From Pomacea canaliculata (Eukaryota > Mollusca > Gastropoda > Architaenioglossa > Ampullariidae), in assembly GCF_003073045.1 (NCBI RefSeq), contig NC_037593.1, positions 7,617,525 through 7,681,524 on the forward strand: DNA of 64,000 nucleotides, in the 5' to 3' direction. Position numbers and translations under genes: made by a program. The notes beneath the pieces were generated by a model. That model was not told where the DNA came from and searched no databases. It worked only from the letters and a program-made list of their open reading frames with translations. Position 1 is the stretch's first letter. The number at the start of each line of letters is the position of its first letter. Shown here in pieces: positions 35,556 to 48,315 of the stretch.

Positions 35556-38026
35556 TCAAAAGCCACTTGCTCTAAAGGAATTTCGCCTGTTACAATAACT
35601 GTAGTAACCAGCTTTATACTGACCAGCTTCCACTGAGTAGTAAGTGACGTCACGGCTCCCACAATAACCCTGGCACATGCTTCTGGCAGCTGCTGACACA
35701 CCGGAAGTGTTACTCATCTCCACGGCTGCGACGTTGACTCTCACATCGTCATTATTATCCGCGAGCTGAACGTTGGATAGCTGCGTACAGAAAAAATCTG
35801 GTCAAAGTTGGTGATAGAAAAACAGCTCACAGCACAACAACGTGTCAACAAAGTCGGCGGTGTATGGAGATGGGGAAGCATGCCAGGTTCGACAAAATGA
35901 TAAGTACAAGTACAAGCTAAGGCCAATGGTTTTAGGGAACAAACATGCGAACGTTAGAACAACGTTCTCGTCGTCTGACAGTTCAGAAAGCGTTTGGCGT
36001 TGCGTGTTCTTTCCACTTCTTTTCGACAAGAAATAGAAACCCACATGCTTCAGGATCGGATTTCTTGAGCATTTTATTTAATCTTCTTATCTATCCTTAG
36101 ATTGATTTGCCTTGTATACGCTTTAACTACTTCCATTCAGCCTTAAATTTTTTAAGCTATGTATTCACCAGATTTAACTGGCTTTTTTGGTACTTAAGTA
36201 AATGTAAAAAAATCTACTATAGTATCTCTTTTTAGCAAACATTTATCGATAAATCTCATTCCTACAGTCGTGGACTGGGTAAGCAAGTAGTTTGGCAATG
36301 TCAACTGTAACATTGTTTTCAAAATTCTTAGTGCAAATAAAGCTTCCATCAAAAAGTATTATTGTATGGAAAACCATTAATCAATTGTTTAGTAATTTAA
36401 GACAAGTAGGCATGCATTATTTAAGCCCATGAACTTTCTTTCTAAACTTTTTTAAGATGTGTGACACTAAAAGAGTTATCTACCCAAAGTAACTTACATT
36501 CAGACCCCGCAGTGACGACAGCAGGTCATCGTAGGTGTCCACGTCGGGTGTTAGGATAACGCACAAAGATCTCCTACGAGCGAAGACGCCATAGGCCACG
36601 ATCTGTACACACAAACACACACACATACCCACACGTGTTTACAAACACTCAATATGTATACAAAAATTGTCTTTGATGCGAGCCACTTTCCCACGCTCTC
36701 GAACACACACACACTGTGTTTAACCTGGAATGATCATAATAATAATTCAAGAACATTCATTTACAATGTTTCATCTTCACATCTCATTAAAAAACCGGTA
36801 GTGACGATCAGGTAAGCGTAGGATAAGTGTAATACTTTAGGAATTTTGAAAAAAAAAAAAACTGACTTACTGGAGGAGACACGGAGTAGTCGTAGAGAAT
36901 CTTGATGGGTCCTTGGCCCATCGGTCTGTTACCGCGAAGTCTGGACCACTTGTACACGGTGTTGTTGCCAGCTGGGGCAAAAGCCTCCACTTCCTCTGTT
37001 CGCAGAAGTCCATTTTCTTGGGTACTTGACACAGTCCATAAGAAGTATTCGCCTCGGGGATTGTCTCGAGTCTGAAAGTTGACATAATAAATGTTAGAGC
37101 ACGTTTTCGCTGATAGGTAGTGTGTTCAGTGAGATTCAATGATAGAGCAGCACGAGTAGCAAATGCTCTGTCGTGTTATAAGGTAGTGGAGAGAAGAGGG
37201 GAAAGAAGATTAAAAAAAGGAGAAAAAAAAAGGAAAAAAAAAAAGGAGGAGACAGTCAGATACTAAAATATTCACGAAAGAGGTGGGCGTATAAATACGG
37301 GCACTGTGCGAAGCGAATCGTGGTTTTCAAAAAGAGGTTAGAGAAGGAAAAGAAGTCGCTCTCAGATTTCTTTCGATGATATGAAGCTTCACATGAACGA
37401 AGTCCACATGAGCACACTAGAGAGACCTACGGCTGTAGGGTGTCACCACCTAAAACATTTGTTCTGGGATCAGACCCTGACGGCAACGAACGAAGAAGAA
37501 AACACAGAAACGATGTAAGGAGTTGACCTAGTATTTCAAGTGCGTGGTTGCCAGGAAACAGCTGGCGCCAAGAGCTTGTTAACGAGATGGATTGTCCACG
37601 TGCAAAATCATGAGACTCTAAAACGAGCAAGCAGGTCAAGATATCTCTTGCCCTCGCCGGCGCCAGTAGGGCTGAATCGGTCGTCTTGGTGACGAGAGTC
37701 GCTTATATTCTGGCTTCTACTGGGTAGCTTTTGAATGCCAATGCAAGTCCCCCCTCCACAGTCACCCCTCTCTCTCTCTAGAAGTTTACCACCCACACAA
37801 CAACCCTTCAACCACCGTTTCCAGTAACAACGAGCTATTTTCAGCTACAGGCAAAAGAATACACTAGTAAACACATGCTCACCCATCTGTGACAGCCGCC
37901 GTGATGACCTCCATGACCGCGACGCCCTTCTTGTCCACCTCGACCACCGCGACCACCACGACCTCGACCAGCCTCCACCGACGTTAACGCAACGACGACA
38001 AGAACGAGAAGAGCGAGGTACTTCAT
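35556..38026 (-). CDS. secreted protein of unrecognised family, four exons, 224 residues
   Basis: Exons in transcription order: 37883-38026, 36871-37071, 36498-36602, 35556-35780. All introns are GT-AG and in phase 0. Residues 1-19 (MKYLALLVLVVVALTSVEA) form a signal peptide. Residues 20-36 are GRG/GGRGG repeats, and 37-44 a GHGGHHGG stretch that could bind metal. The mature part has five Cys (about 45, 129, 186, 190, 213), including CQGYC, and aromatic-rich motifs (GEYFLWTVSS, VTYYSVEAGQYKAGYYSYC). This points to an extracellular or matrix protein; that is inference. I could not place it in a named family. A lone last-exon paralogue lies at 28413-28643. A TATA box lies about 155 bases upstream of the start codon. 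Confidence 0.75.
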
Positions 38027-38178
38027 CTCTTTTCTCTCCAGGCTGGGGAAACGAAATGATAACACAGAGGGTCAGTTAACCACTTCGAGCTGCAAGAACT
38101 CGGTTGTGCGGGCAAGAACAGCGACGGAGGTGTGTACACGATGGTGGAAGTCTTTCTCGAAGGATGCGGAGACTCGGG

Positions 38179-38185
38179 TTATATA
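38179..38185 (-). promoter_or_regulatory. TATA box of the secreted-protein gene
   Basis: TATATAA on the minus strand lies about 155 bases before the ATG at 38026, implying a transcription start near 38150 and a short untranslated leader. Confidence 0.55.
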
Positions 38186-39108
38186 GGGGAAAAGCGTGCT
38201 CGTTTCTGACCTCTCGAGTGAAGTGCTCCGGATGTGATGATGCTGAAGCCACTCATGATCTCTGTGTATCGTCTGACATTCCTCCACCCAATCCTCAAGT
38301 GGAGGTTCACCACCATCCCGCCCTTCAGCCACTGTTCCTCAGCACAAGCGTCTTAAATATAGTACAGATATACTGCACCAGATACTTCCAAGGCTCGCAT
38401 TGCAACAAGAAGTTTTCAAAATTTGTACTCCGATGTAACTCTTTCAATCAGATTAATTACAAGACAACAAGAGGAAAGCTCGCTATACGATCACACAATG
38501 TCAGCCAAAAGACAGATGTACCTCCGCAGAAACGTTATTCTGCCAGAGCTTGTTAAACGTGTGGCTTAGCACATCACTTTAATTTTTTAAAACTTTGAAG
38601 CCACAAATTATATGCCCACCTATAACAACAGCATTTTTTTAAACGGAAAATAGGAGAGTATAGTTCTTTTTCTCCAATCTCTTCAAACCCCACTCCCTCT
38701 CTTCAGAACCTCTTCAATTTCGTGTGCGCACAAGATATTCTCTATTAGGACTTTAGGAGCAACACGTCACACACACACATTGGTGACAAGGACAATCACA
38801 ACAAGTTGAGAAAAGAGAACGGAAATCTCGCTAAAATAACCAGTGCATGCGCTGGCCTACAATGGTGTCTTAAGAACGAACGCCTCTCACGTGCCTTCCT
38901 GTCAGCTGATCCCGAGACGAAATGCTAGCTGCCTGATATCGCAGAAGCAGGCACGCGCACGGACTGTCGCGACACTGGAAACTTCTCTGGTGCTCGTGGC
39001 CACTTGTCTGTGGAACTGCTCGAGCTGATGGTTGATATGCACGCGGTCTTATGGGGCAGCGCGTGATGCATTAGTCGATGCAGTGATACCTCTGCTTGTT
39101 TATAGAAC

Positions 39109-39140
<32 letters not shown>
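39109..39140. repeat. AAT microsatellite
   Basis: About ten AAT units. The left duplicate has only a remnant near 29260. The following sequence resembles an antisense LINE tail. Confidence 0.85.
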
Positions 39141-39142
<2 letters not shown>

Positions 39143-39394
39143 GTTTTTATTGTGATTTTTCAATGATTACTTACAGCCCTTTATAGAAGTGATAGACAAA
39201 CCTTTCCTCATAAGTGGAATCACAAACACCATGTACCCATATTCGCATGTAACATAGTCAAGGTAAACACAGACGCAGGTTATGCACGCTCATGGTCAGG
39301 ACAGGCTCGCAGTGAATTATAAGTATCTGTTCTGAAAACCTTTTTAGCATACCATATTAATGTGACTGTATATTGTGTGGAACAACATGCATGG

Positions 39395-40690
39395 TTTTCT
39401 TACATACTCCCAAATTTATAGCTAAAAATCTCCACAAAGAGACATTTTTGAGGGGATTGGGGAGGGGTTCATGTTTTACATCACTCCCTTTATTGTCTGC
39501 AAAATTTTACATGGTGCGAGTTTTTGTTTGACTCTCATGTCGTGCTACCCTACAATTTCCGAGGTGACTTTAGTATCAACAGTACGTCTACACTCTGACA
39601 AGACAGTTGTACCAGAAGTAACAGCATGAGCAGTGTATAGAGTCTTTGTTTGACCACTTCTTCGCAGTCTGAACTTTGAGATGTACATCTAGGGTTGGTT
39701 TCCGTTCAGTAGACACTCGGAATCTTGTCCAAACCATACACAAGCTAACTCACAGCTGAGGTATGTCCAAAGACCGGAAGTTGCATCGTACATCAGTGGC
39801 TGCAGCAGAGGTGTTGTGGTTATACATCCTTACATCTCTTCCCTCTTTTTCCGGTCTCAAGCTTCGATCGTCATCAATTCTCGTACATGCTGGGATGTAG
39901 TGGAATTGTGTTTGTTTTAGTACTACAAGTACGACAGTACTGTTGACCTCCTCGATCGCTCCTCACGAAGCATATAGGAAATTGTTTTCCGATGTTATAT
40001 CCTTACAGACAAAGCATCAATATACATCCCACTCTCACTCTCTCTTCACCACTTTGAACTGGTGCTGTGTAGAAAACGTAATGTCTAGTTTTAACAATGA
40101 TTACCTAGAGTAGGGACAGTCAACCGTGAAGTGGGCAAGCTGGCACCACAGTGGCCTCCGACTGTTGCGACAACCGTCTAGCTACCTCGTTCAGCCCCCT
40201 TGCCAGTCGGGGCAACGAAAACATACGCCACCCGTTACGTAAGCGGCCTCGATTCCCAGGCTCACATAGACCGTACATGTAATCACGAACTACATGCCGA
40301 ATATATCGATACCCCTTATGAGGAAAGAAAGATAAAAGATACAGAGAAAGACAAAAAAAAAAAAAAAAAAAGTTTGAGAATTCAGTTGTCTTTATGTGTC
40401 ATTTGCGCTGTTCATCCTTCTATCCTTTATGTATTCTAGTTTGTCTGTTTGTGGAGAATACATCCAGTCCTAACCCTGAAGGTATGTTCACATAGAAGTT
40501 ATTTCACTTTAGCACTCAAACCCTACAGCAAGGACTGGTCGGGTGAGGAAGACATTTTATTGCCAGACTAGTCGGAGGTGCCTGTGATCTCTACCCGCCT
40601 TTTGTGCGGGTAGTAATTGGAGACGATTGGCCGCTAGCAGTCCGCACATATACAATCTGGGAAGTAATCTGTAAATGTGCAATAAAATCG
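39395..40690. repeat. dispersed non-coding block in its uninterrupted form
   Basis: This is the intact arrangement of sequence that appears split and partly inverted at 31.03-32.39 kb: 39.40-39.95 direct at 31.60-32.15, and 39.85-40.45 inverted at 31.03-31.59. The terminal part, 40.48-40.69, recurs at 32.16-32.39 and 49.97-50.09. ORFs inside are short and unlike known proteins. Confidence 0.65.
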
Positions 40691-42944
40691 AAAAAGGAAA
40701 GTAAGAGGGCAGAGCTTGTATAGACACCGCTGTTAGTTTGGCTCTGGTGTGGTTTGTTGAATTTTGGACAACCCAACGAAAGCGAGTAAGAGAGGGAAAA
40801 AGAGCAACAATAATAACAACAAAGTATAGTTTGCAACTGAAATTCATTTAATTTATTTGCACAGTTTCAAACACCTTACAGACGATATATGTCCGCTAGG
40901 ACAACCAAAGATGATCAGTACATGTCCACCCATTTTTTGAAATCTTCACTTGGAGTGAAATCGAGGTGCACGAGACTGAATGTGTATGAACGTGATCTAC
41001 AATGTCCATCACCTTGTCGTACTCACCAACAGACAAACATATGGCGCTATTGTAGTTTGTGAATAGGCTTTGTGTTACAGGTGTGAATTGTTGGCCATTT
41101 GTTAAGGTACGAACATATTGCACCCAAACACAGATGTACTATTTGTCAGTCACCAGAGGAATAAACTGAAAATATTGAAAATCATCATCCCTTATGAGTC
41201 AAGAAAGATATAGCGAGATAAAGACAGATAGACGAAAGCAATAAAAGTCCAGTTTTAAAATTCAGTTGTTTTTGTGTTTGTGGCATTTCCATTGTTCATC
41301 TTTTTCTTCCTTATTTTTTTCTCTATTTTATGGAGCATACATTCAATTGTCTGACAGCATGTTCAGTTGCAAACCGTTTCACTTTATCTTTCTAAACGCC
41401 AACACCAAGTACTCGGTTGAGAAAGACGTTTTATTGCTCGGTTTATTGCCTGTGATCTCGGGGCCAGGGTAGCAATTAGTGAAAACTGACCGCTGGTAAA
41501 AGTTAGCACTGTGTACTCATTCCTTCCCTGGCACAGGCGAAACCATTTTAAAACACGCTCACAAGAACATCGGAAAGACAGCGAGAGAGAGAGAACTAAG
41601 TTTTTAAAATTATGTTGGACATACTTGTGAACAATTCCTGTATGTACTCTTTTGTTATTACATTCTTTATTTCATACTGAGTGATTGTGTTGTAATGAGG
41701 TGTGGGCAAATGTGAATGTATGTGTATTCAGAAAGTATCCATTGCGCGACTGAGCCAACAAACGAAACCTTTACAGCGGTCAGCGGCCTCTAATGCACAC
41801 ACAATCTTCAATCACATCATTGCCACCAATGAAGTATTATTATGTAGACATAAATAACCATTATAAAACATTAATTTATTTTGAATATTTCCAATTATAG
41901 ATTTTCATAAAGAGCAGCGTCATACACCATATATGTCTATCCTTTTATTACAAAATAGTAACGACTTCTATGTCGACTTCTATGGACTTCTATAGTCCAT
42001 CAACTGTGCATTATTTCGATTATTTTTTTATTATAAACTCTTAAAGTTTTTTAGATGCAACAGAAATCATGCAGGTGTATATATGTTAGTGCAGTGACTT
42101 GCTGTAACAATACATTCTATGCATGTAGGTAAGAAATGAAGTCTACTTTTATTCTACTGTCTAAAGAATTTAGAGCGTTTTGTGGCGTGTGTGTGTGAGA
42201 CCAAGTACACAGGGACTTAAAATCACATAAGTTGACTTCCTTCTGTTATTAAATCAGAGATCTGTGTATCTCTAAAGATATCGCGTATTAGCCAAAATAT
42301 AATACAAATGAGAATCAAACCATCTGAGTATATGAATTATATCCTGACAGCAGGACGTATATAGGTTCATGCTGATACCGTTCTACGCAAATAAAACTTT
42401 GTACAGTGATAGCAGTAAATGTATCCTGAGAGTAAGTAGCAAAGTAAAACATCGCTCCTGGTCCAGAATAAGATCAAATGAGTATTTTTATATGCTTTTA
42501 TTATAATTAGCCTGCCATCTCATAAATTTAGTAGCGAGCTGCTTCCCATGTACTAACACTACTGAAAATCTAGAGTTGTTTCCCTTTTACACTTTACGCT
42601 ATCTTAAGTCAAAATATCATTGCAAAAGTAATTCTTACATTAAGGTATAAAGAATAATGTAAATAAAACTACGGAAGAAATAAAAAAAATAATAACACCC
42701 GCAGTTAGGAAATAAATTGCTTTACATTTATGCAAAACTTTTAAAGTTAAGGTTATTGAAATAGTATGTTGTGTTAGCAAACCTGAATATTACATAAAGC
42801 TAAATGCAACTGTTTCCGTGTTTCATTGTAGGTCGGCCATCGTTCGCACAATGGATACTTGGTTCTTTTAAACTGCTCTTAGGTACGCGATCTACGTAAG
42901 TGTCAAAACGATGACGCACAATACATTGTTCTTATCAGCCTGAT

Positions 42945-43100
42945 ATCCGATACGCCCCCCACACAGGGGGACTTCGATATTACACTGATTTAGAGAACAA
43001 TACAGAGGGTTAGGGACTTGCTCCACCTCTGCCAAGGGTCGACCTGGTGATGTAGTACCTCCAGGATTGGCCAACTCTCCTCCAGGGGAGAAAAACAAAT
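42945..43100 (+). mobile_element. headless SINE body in tandem unit 1
   Basis: It carries GGGGGACTTCGATATTACAC, GGTTAGGGACTTGCTCCACC and CAGGGGAGAAAAACAAATGA, as in the other copies, and sits at a fixed place in the tandem unit. Confidence 0.6.
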
Positions 43101-44469
43101 GAATGTTAGCTTTGAGAGTTAGTTACGGTGTTACTTCAGATTACCTCAGAAACACATTCATTCCTAGTCAATAAACGTCACCCAATCGAAAGCATTTAAT
43201 TAGAGGTTGAAGTTGGCGACCTGACATCCTCCAACTGATTCTGTCGACTTTGCTTTAAATTAAGCAGCAATAAAACACAGGTGAGGGCATGTTTGGGCGT
43301 GCACATCAATAGTGACCACAGTTTGGTTATATCGGTTGACTTGGCATCCCACCAGAGTCCTGGGGTATGTGGAGGGAGGACGTCAGCTGGGTAAGTAAAA
43401 GATATGGCGTGATAACATTAAAGAGGGGACAGGCTGTCAGAAGGGAGGATTTCCTCAGAGGTGCTCAAGATCGGCCTCGATGGCGAGCTTTCACTGCTAA
43501 TGCGTCTCATCATTAACGTGTATATGTAATACAAGTTCGTGGTCTCATTGCTTCTCTCTCTCTCCCTCTCTTGACGACTGGAGGGCCCAGAGTCCAGCCG
43601 GTACTAAAGTAAGTGACGATGATTTCGGAAACGTCAGTAAAATTATTTTTCCGTTATACATGTAATCTAATCTTAATTATTGCTTGTTTCATCTGCAACT
43701 GTTTAATCAAATGTGTTTTTGTGTACTAGTCCAGGAAATGTAAGATAGATGGAGTTGGGTAAGCGCACACTTTTTTTTCTCGCTTCGATGCCTAAGTATG
43801 AAAACCTAACACAGGTGATTATTATGATTGTGGAGGTAGCAACGAAGTGTTCTTTTGGAAACGATGACCGTTACCTCTCGGCACGTTCTGATGACGTCAC
43901 AGAACAGCTCTTGTCTTGTAGAGTGGTTTCCCTTGGTGCGACTGGCGTACACAAGTTACAAATTATTTTTTAATCAAATTTCAGCATGCCAGAAGTGAGT
44001 TAATCATTATTACAATCAGTTCCGCTACCTGATTTCTTTTAAAGACATTAATAAAGCTTACAGTAAATGGAAATCAGTTTACTTTGTAAAAATTTTAGTT
44101 TTTAAATCCAGGGATATTTTGAACCTGACTACAGTTAGTAAACTGAGCTGATTATTCTTAATGAGCACTGTTTGGTCTCATGTAACAGAATAAAGGGAAA
44201 ACAGGTCGACAGTTCCCATACACAATAGTGTACGATCAGTGTTTCTCTGGCTGAGAAATGGGCCGGTTAAGGGAAGTTACACTCCCAGCCCGGCGTGTTT
44301 GGGAAGCGTAAAGTGCATCGCCCCCTTGCGGGTTTTGGGAGAACTCACTCCCTCAGCCCTCCAAAGCCCCGCCCTAAAAACACCTCGCAGCCCTTCAAAG
44401 CCCCTCTCAGCCCTTGGTAAATACCACCAGACAAAAAAATAGACATGATTCATCAATTTATTATATACA

Positions 44470-44985
44470 AGCAGATATACATGGTTTTAATATTTATTTA
44501 CAACAAAGAATTTGTCACAAAGGCCTGACCAAAAAATATACATTGCAATTTATCATATTCACATGCAATAAAATAAAAGGGTTTTAATATTTATTTACAA
44601 CAAAGAATTTGAGCCTTCAAAGACTTCAGGCTAGTTGTTGCGAATACCTGACCCCCCAAAAAAAGAAAAGAAAAAAGATCATTACAATCTTCAAAACAAT
44701 TTATCAGTTAAAAGCAAAAAATAAATATGGATATAATATTTATATACAACAAAGAATTTGTTGCGAATGCCTGATCCCGCCCCCCAAAAAATGAAAAAAA
44801 TCATTACAATCTTCAAAACAACTTATCATATACATATACAAATACAAGCCAAAAAAAAAGGGGGGGGGTAATATTTATTTAAAACAAAGAATTTGAGTCT
44901 TTAAAGTCTTTAAGCTACTTGTCGCGAAAATACCTGATCAAGAAAAAAAAAAAAAAAAAAAAAGTCTTTACAATCTTCAAAACAA
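44470..44985. repeat. degenerate minisatellite
   Basis: About four copies of a 100-140 bp motif around TATTTA-ACAACAAAGAATTTG, each followed by an ACCTGA-CCC and poly-A-like stretch. A noisy copy is at about 52.4-52.97 kb. Confidence 0.65.
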
Positions 44986-45174
44986 GCTCGAGCTTGTATA
45001 GACACCGCTGTTAGTTTGGCTCTGGTGTGGTTTGTTGAATTTTGGACAACCCAACAAAAGCGAGTAAGAGAGGGAAAAAGAGCAACAAAAAAAAACAAAA
45101 CAACAAAGTATAGTTTGCAACGGAAATTCATAAATTTATTTGCACAGTTTCAAACACTTTACAGATAATATATG

Positions 45175-48100
45175 CAGGCCCGGTTCTACCTATTAGGCGA
45201 ACTAGGCAACTGCCTAGGGCGCAGCTACCGAGGGGGGCGGAAAAAATGGCCTGCTGGTTTTTTTTTTTTTAAGATGAATAATTTTAGGGAAAAATGTCAT
45301 TTTCACAAAATGATATTAGCAGGACACTTTTCCTCTGCTTGTAGACTGACCACCACGCTAGTTTCTCAGTACATGTATGACAGGAAAACCCCATTATCGC
45401 ATTATCCCAGGGCGCACTTGAAGTGACCACAGCTAACCGGCAGGCAAGTAGAGGGCAGAGGGGCGGGGAAGGGCGGTTAGAGGGGTGCTGAGAGGGGCTG
45501 CGTTGGTGGAAGGCAAAGGAAGGCAAAGGACCGAAGGTGAAAGGCACCTTTTCCTCAGCTTGTAGGTTGACTTCACCACCGAGTTTCTCAGTTCATGTAG
45601 TGATGTAGTACAGGAAACCCATTATTTAACAGGGCTCACTTGAAGTGACCAGCTAACCATCGGGGAAGAAGAGGGCGACGAGGCGCGGAGGATAGACAGT
45701 GGAGGGGCGGGTTGGTGGATGGGACTCAGTGCGGACCCCTACGATGAAGTGGACCACATTCCACTAATACCAACCTCACCTTTCTTTCTTTTATCCTACT
45801 TTAGAAGAGGTTCCACACGTATGCATTGAAAACACTGCAGCTGAGATCAGGGACAACAACACTGACTTGAGTTTGCTACGCGAGTTTCTCTGTGGTTATG
45901 ACAACTGTTTTATGCTCAGTATTGTTCACTCTTACGAACTTTCAACCCGAAGGAATTTAGCTAATGTCACGAAGGCGTTCTTAATTAATAAGAGTATGAA
46001 AGTCTTTAGCAGACAAACATCAAGGTAGAGCCATTTGAATTTTATAGCATATCTATTTACTGACACTGCATGGCCTGTAGTCTTGTAATTTACTGTTGTG
46101 ACTCCATGGTCGTGAATATTTAACTTTCTTATTAATTCTTAAATTTTGTTCGATTGGGTGTATTACGCTTTAGTTGTCAAATTGTGTAATGTTTATTTTT
46201 ATTATCTAAGAGTGCATCTGTTTGTCTACAGTTTGAATGGCTAGCTTGTTGTTATGCTTCATTGACAGAATATTTGAAATTGGTTATTAAGAGATAATGC
46301 GTACTAAGACCTACAGTCTATATACTTTTCTTGTTTTCAACAAACCCTATGCTGGACACCACGCAGTGTTGATCACTGGACTGTGTTTGGGGAGCTGCCC
46401 TGACACCATGATTTACAACTTTGCATTGTTAGTGTCCAGAAGACTCTCTCTTGACAGACTCTTTCATTGTCCGCCCACCTGTGAGGTGTGACTTTGGATG
46501 GGAACATGAGGTAGCTGGGTGGTCTAGATGCTGGAAGCTGTGATAGCTTGAGTTTTAGACCACACAGCAAAATAAGACCAGAGCTAGGTGCTACACATTT
46601 CTTGTCTCCATCAGTGTGCACTCCATAAAACCTTTTACACGAGTGTTTGAAATCCCCTACTCATAAGTGTAGGTGTGATTTGTGAGGCATGCAAGCATCC
46701 ATGTGTGTATGATGCACGCCTGCAATTGAAAAACAGACGTACTTTTTCTTGACAAAAAGTAGTTCTTACTTATAAGTTATTAATCAAATCTGACAGCAAA
46801 TTCTCGAAAAAGATTTAATTTTAATAAGCCATTCTTTGACACTTCTGGGTTCTAACGCCTCTGGTCGTAATGAGTTCTTGTAGAAAACCACTTTTCTACT
46901 ATTTTTACAGACCCACAGGGTAGCGATAAATCTGTCACAGTTAATGACCAGTCGGATCAGATTAGAAGACTGGACAAAGAAGGTGGTGCAATGTTACTTG
47001 ATAGTTGTCCGTGAGATGAGAAAGAGAGAGGAGAGAAAGATTGAAAGGACCTAAGTGGGGTGGTGGAGAAGGGTAGAGATAAATCTCTACCACTGTAAAG
47101 AAAGTCAGATCACATTACCAGGGCTGGACAGCCAGAGTGGGGAAGAGGTAGTTTGAACTTTTAACTTAAAACCCACAGGACGATGTCAAACCTCACTTTT
47201 CTGAGCGGCTGCAGACATCTCGTGCTGCTGTTTGAATTGACTTTGTAATCGTCTGTTTGGGTGCTTGGAGCTATCATCCTTACACAGCTGAGTCAGTAAA
47301 CTAAAGGTTGTGAACTGCATTTAGCCATGCCAGACTGAACAGTGCTACTGTCCTACAGCCACTTCATGTACAGATAAGTTCGCATGAATTTTATACACTG
47401 TGACATAGCTGTATATAGTTTATTAACACGATTTATGTCTTTGTTTACATTAATTTCATTTCCTTATTTCTTATAGGGCTTATTTTGATTGTGTGGATGC
47501 AACGGGTTGCGATAGCGGTGGTGTCACTTTATACAAAACTGTTCATTGCACAAACGGGTCCGTGACAGTCTGGTGGTCTTTAGCACATCACAGTCGCGTT
47601 GAGTTCTGAGACAGACAGCCGCAACCATTACTGGTGATATTTAAGCCTGGCTTTCTTGTTTGAACTGCGTCCATTGAAGACAGATTTAAACAGATTCAGG
47701 AGCACAGTGCATTATTTGGATTTCTTTATGATATCCAAAGCATTTCTGAAAAACCAACGAAGGACATTCTACTATCTTGCGAGGTCTTGGAAAAGGCACT
47801 AATGCACAGAGACAGCAAAGACATTGAAGTGGAGGAACTCTGTTCTGAATTACAGGATGTGGCTAGAAGACTTCTCAAACCTAAAATGAACCCTAAAGAA
47901 GTCTTAACATTCATAATCCAACATAAGCTATTTGATATTGTGCCGAATGTTGTAGTGTCTCTCAGAATTTTATTGACCCTTCCAATTTCTGTTGCCAGTG
48001 CAAAACGAAGTTTCTCAAAATTAAAATTAATTAAAAACTATATGAGATCAACAATGTTGCAAGAGAGACTGACTGGGCTGGCCACCATATCTATTGAGCA

Positions 48101-48315
48101 TGACTTGGCAAATGCACTCAATCTGAAGGAACTGATAACTCGTTTTGCACAGCAAAAAAGCAAGAAACGTTGAGGTTTTAAGCATCAATTTCATGACCAG
48201 GACTAAATAAATTGCAAAATAAATGATATAACATTGGTTCACTTTTTGTGAGGTGGGGGGGGGGCGCAGAATTTTTCTTTCGCCTAGGGCGCAACACAGC
48301 CTAGCGCCGGCCCTG
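45175..48315 (+). mobile_element. hAT transposon, 3141 bp, with perfect 8-bp target duplication
   Basis: Ends are CAGGCCCGG on the left and GCGCCGGCCCTG on the right, with CCTAGGGCGC subterminal inverted motifs. AATATATG is duplicated at 45167-45174 and 48316-48323. The uninterrupted site is visible in unit 1 near 40888. Near the 3' end on the plus strand is a hAT transposase C-terminus. Further exon-like pieces occur near 45.8-46.02 kb (EEVPHVCIENTAAEIRDNN) and 46.91 kb, but most of the transposase is not readable, so this is probably a defective copy. Confidence 0.9.
47664..48173 (+). pseudogene. hAT transposase C-terminal fragment with dimerisation domain
   Basis: 169 codons are open behind an in-frame TGA at 47661-47663. 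They include SIEDRFKQIQEHSALFGFL, then the hAT dimerisation signature LRILLTLPISVASAKRSFSK, LKLIKNYMRSTM and ERLTGLATISIEHDLA, the pattern of the ZMYM/TTF-type hAT transposases. The BED or TTF zinc finger and most of the RNase-H fold are not visible upstream, so this is either a last exon or a remnant. Confidence 0.85.

Larger units (their letters stand above)
33834..39370. repeat. segmental duplication, right copy (carries the intact gene)
   Basis: Counterpart of 27050-29520. It has two extra parts. One is 33.92-34.58 kb, with a DUF4806 exon fragment, a short match to 30.03-30.10 kb and a LINE-type tail. The other is 35.94-38.47 kb, with exons 1-3 and the promoter of the secreted-protein gene. 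An AAT microsatellite at 39109-39140 lies near the right edge. Confidence 0.75.
40713..44990. repeat. tandem array unit 1 (about 4.3 kb)
   Basis: Order of sub-blocks: AGCTTGTATAGACACCGCTG start, 40.86-42.33, 42.33-42.83, SINE body 42945-43100, 43.1-44.4, then degenerate minisatellite 44.47-44.99. The same order recurs from 44991 and from 52981. Coding potential is negligible. Confidence 0.8.

Noticed and set aside
38104-38556. 150-codon plus-strand ORF opposite the promoter of the secreted-protein gene
   Set aside because: It overlaps the TATA box and leader of the minus-strand gene, has no recognisable domain, and its right part is shared with the non-coding duplicated block near 29.0 kb.
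39109-39140. Regular short repeats as a CRISPR-like array
   Set aside because: A plain AAT microsatellite in a eukaryotic genome, with no spacers.
46297-46621. ORFs on both strands inside the hAT element
   Set aside because: They do not match transposase domains and lie between the recognisable pieces, probably in introns or decayed sequence.
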